Shown here in pieces: positions 6,048 to 6,164 of a stretch of DNA of 6,164 nucleotides. How positions within the stretch are numbered: the first letter of the stretch is position 1; the number at the start of each line of letters is the position of its first letter. The translations under genes and the position numbers were made by a program. The notes beneath the pieces were generated by a model that searched no databases, was not told where the DNA came from, and saw only the letters and a program-made list of their open reading frames with translations. This DNA comes from Candidatus Desantisiibacteriota bacterium (GTDB lineage Bacteria > JACRDZ01): NCBI GenBank assembly GCA_016209155.1, contig JACQWU010000099.1, positions 1 through 6,164 on the forward strand, read 5' to 3'.

Positions 6048-6075
6048 TTGGCAGAAATTCATATAATATTATAAT
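6048..6075 (+). promoter_or_regulatory. Sigma70-like promoter before the last partial gene
   Basis: -35 TTGGCA (6048-6053), a 16-nt spacer, then a perfect -10 TATAAT (6070-6075). The start would fall near 6082, only about 11 nt before ATG 6093. A second TATAAT at 6062-6067 is too close to the -35 to pair with it. The very AT-rich context raises the chance of a fortuitous -10. Confidence 0.45.
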
Positions 6076-6092
6076 TATCTTCATATACAAAA

Positions 6093-6164
6093 ATGAAAAT
6101 GTTAAATTGTAGAATTCTAAAAAAACTATTAATACTTGCTTTAATGTTAATAATCATAATATTT
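6093..6164 (+). CDS. Start of a probable exported protein, cut by window end
   Basis: Twenty-four open codons run from ATG 6093 to the last base. The peptide has a short N-terminal region with Lys2, Arg7, Lys10 and Lys11, followed by an almost unbroken run of Leu, Ile, Ala, Met and Phe (12-24), the shape of a signal peptide or membrane anchor. No signal-peptidase site is reached. There is no clear Shine-Dalgarno before either ATG 6093 or ATG 6099, but a promoter-like site lies just upstream. The function cannot be told. A chance ORF in AT-rich DNA remains possible, since AT-rich codons favour hydrophobic residues. Confidence 0.45.
   Translation, partial: MKMLNCRILKKLLILALMLIIIIF

Noticed and set aside
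6048-6064. TTGGCAG as the -24 part of a sigma54 promoter
   Set aside because: The required GC element about 12 bases further on is absent (the sequence there is AT only); a sigma70 reading fits better.

Overview
The window is AT-rich bacterial chromosome (roughly 30% G+C by eye) with Shine-Dalgarno sites, sigma70-type promoters, short spacers and a bacterial tRNA-Gly. The gene set is an archaeal-type Ogg2 glycosylase, HtpX, an ExeA-like ATPase with a long TPR array, a PHP phosphoesterase and a membrane-anchored TPR protein. This fits an anaerobic, deep-branching or Desulfobacterota/Nitrospirota-like Gram-negative lineage, but the sequence does not settle the taxonomy. No transposon, CRISPR array, phage gene or att site is visible.

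Left part, minus strand (1-1315): an Ogg2-type 8-oxoguanine glycosylase/lyase is followed after 27 bp by htpX, a membrane zinc protease cut off by the window start. The htpX gene is open to the edge and carries an intact HELAH motif. The two genes look like a small operon for DNA and membrane-protein quality control, driven by a promoter at 1341-1369.

Middle (1316-1478): a compact divergent regulatory region. It holds two well-formed back-to-back promoters (TTGACC-17-TAAAAT leftward, TTGACA-17-TATTAT rightward). A perfect 7-bp inverted repeat overlaps the rightward -10 box and start site.

Right part, plus strand (1479-5947): a tightly packed cluster. A 1019-residue protein joins a long TPR superhelix to an ExeA/GspA-type AAA+ ATPase. 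tRNA-Gly(CCC) overlaps its last 10 bases, and the stop codon is formed by U8-A9-G10 of the tRNA. A nine-ligand PHP phosphoesterase follows 25 nt after the tRNA CCA, and then a single-span membrane protein with TPRs, YfgM-like. The spacing suggests co-transcription. TPRs on both the cytosolic ATPase and the membrane protein suggest a protein-assembly or envelope-complex role, but this is inference.

Right end (5948-6164): a very AT-rich spacer with a weak hairpin and a promoter-like site, then the first 24 codons of what looks like a signal-peptide-bearing protein cut by the window end.

The points most worth following are the CDS/tRNA overlap, the TPR-ATPase junction that cuts a TPR in half, and the in-register mix of 54- and 34-residue repeats in the TPR array.
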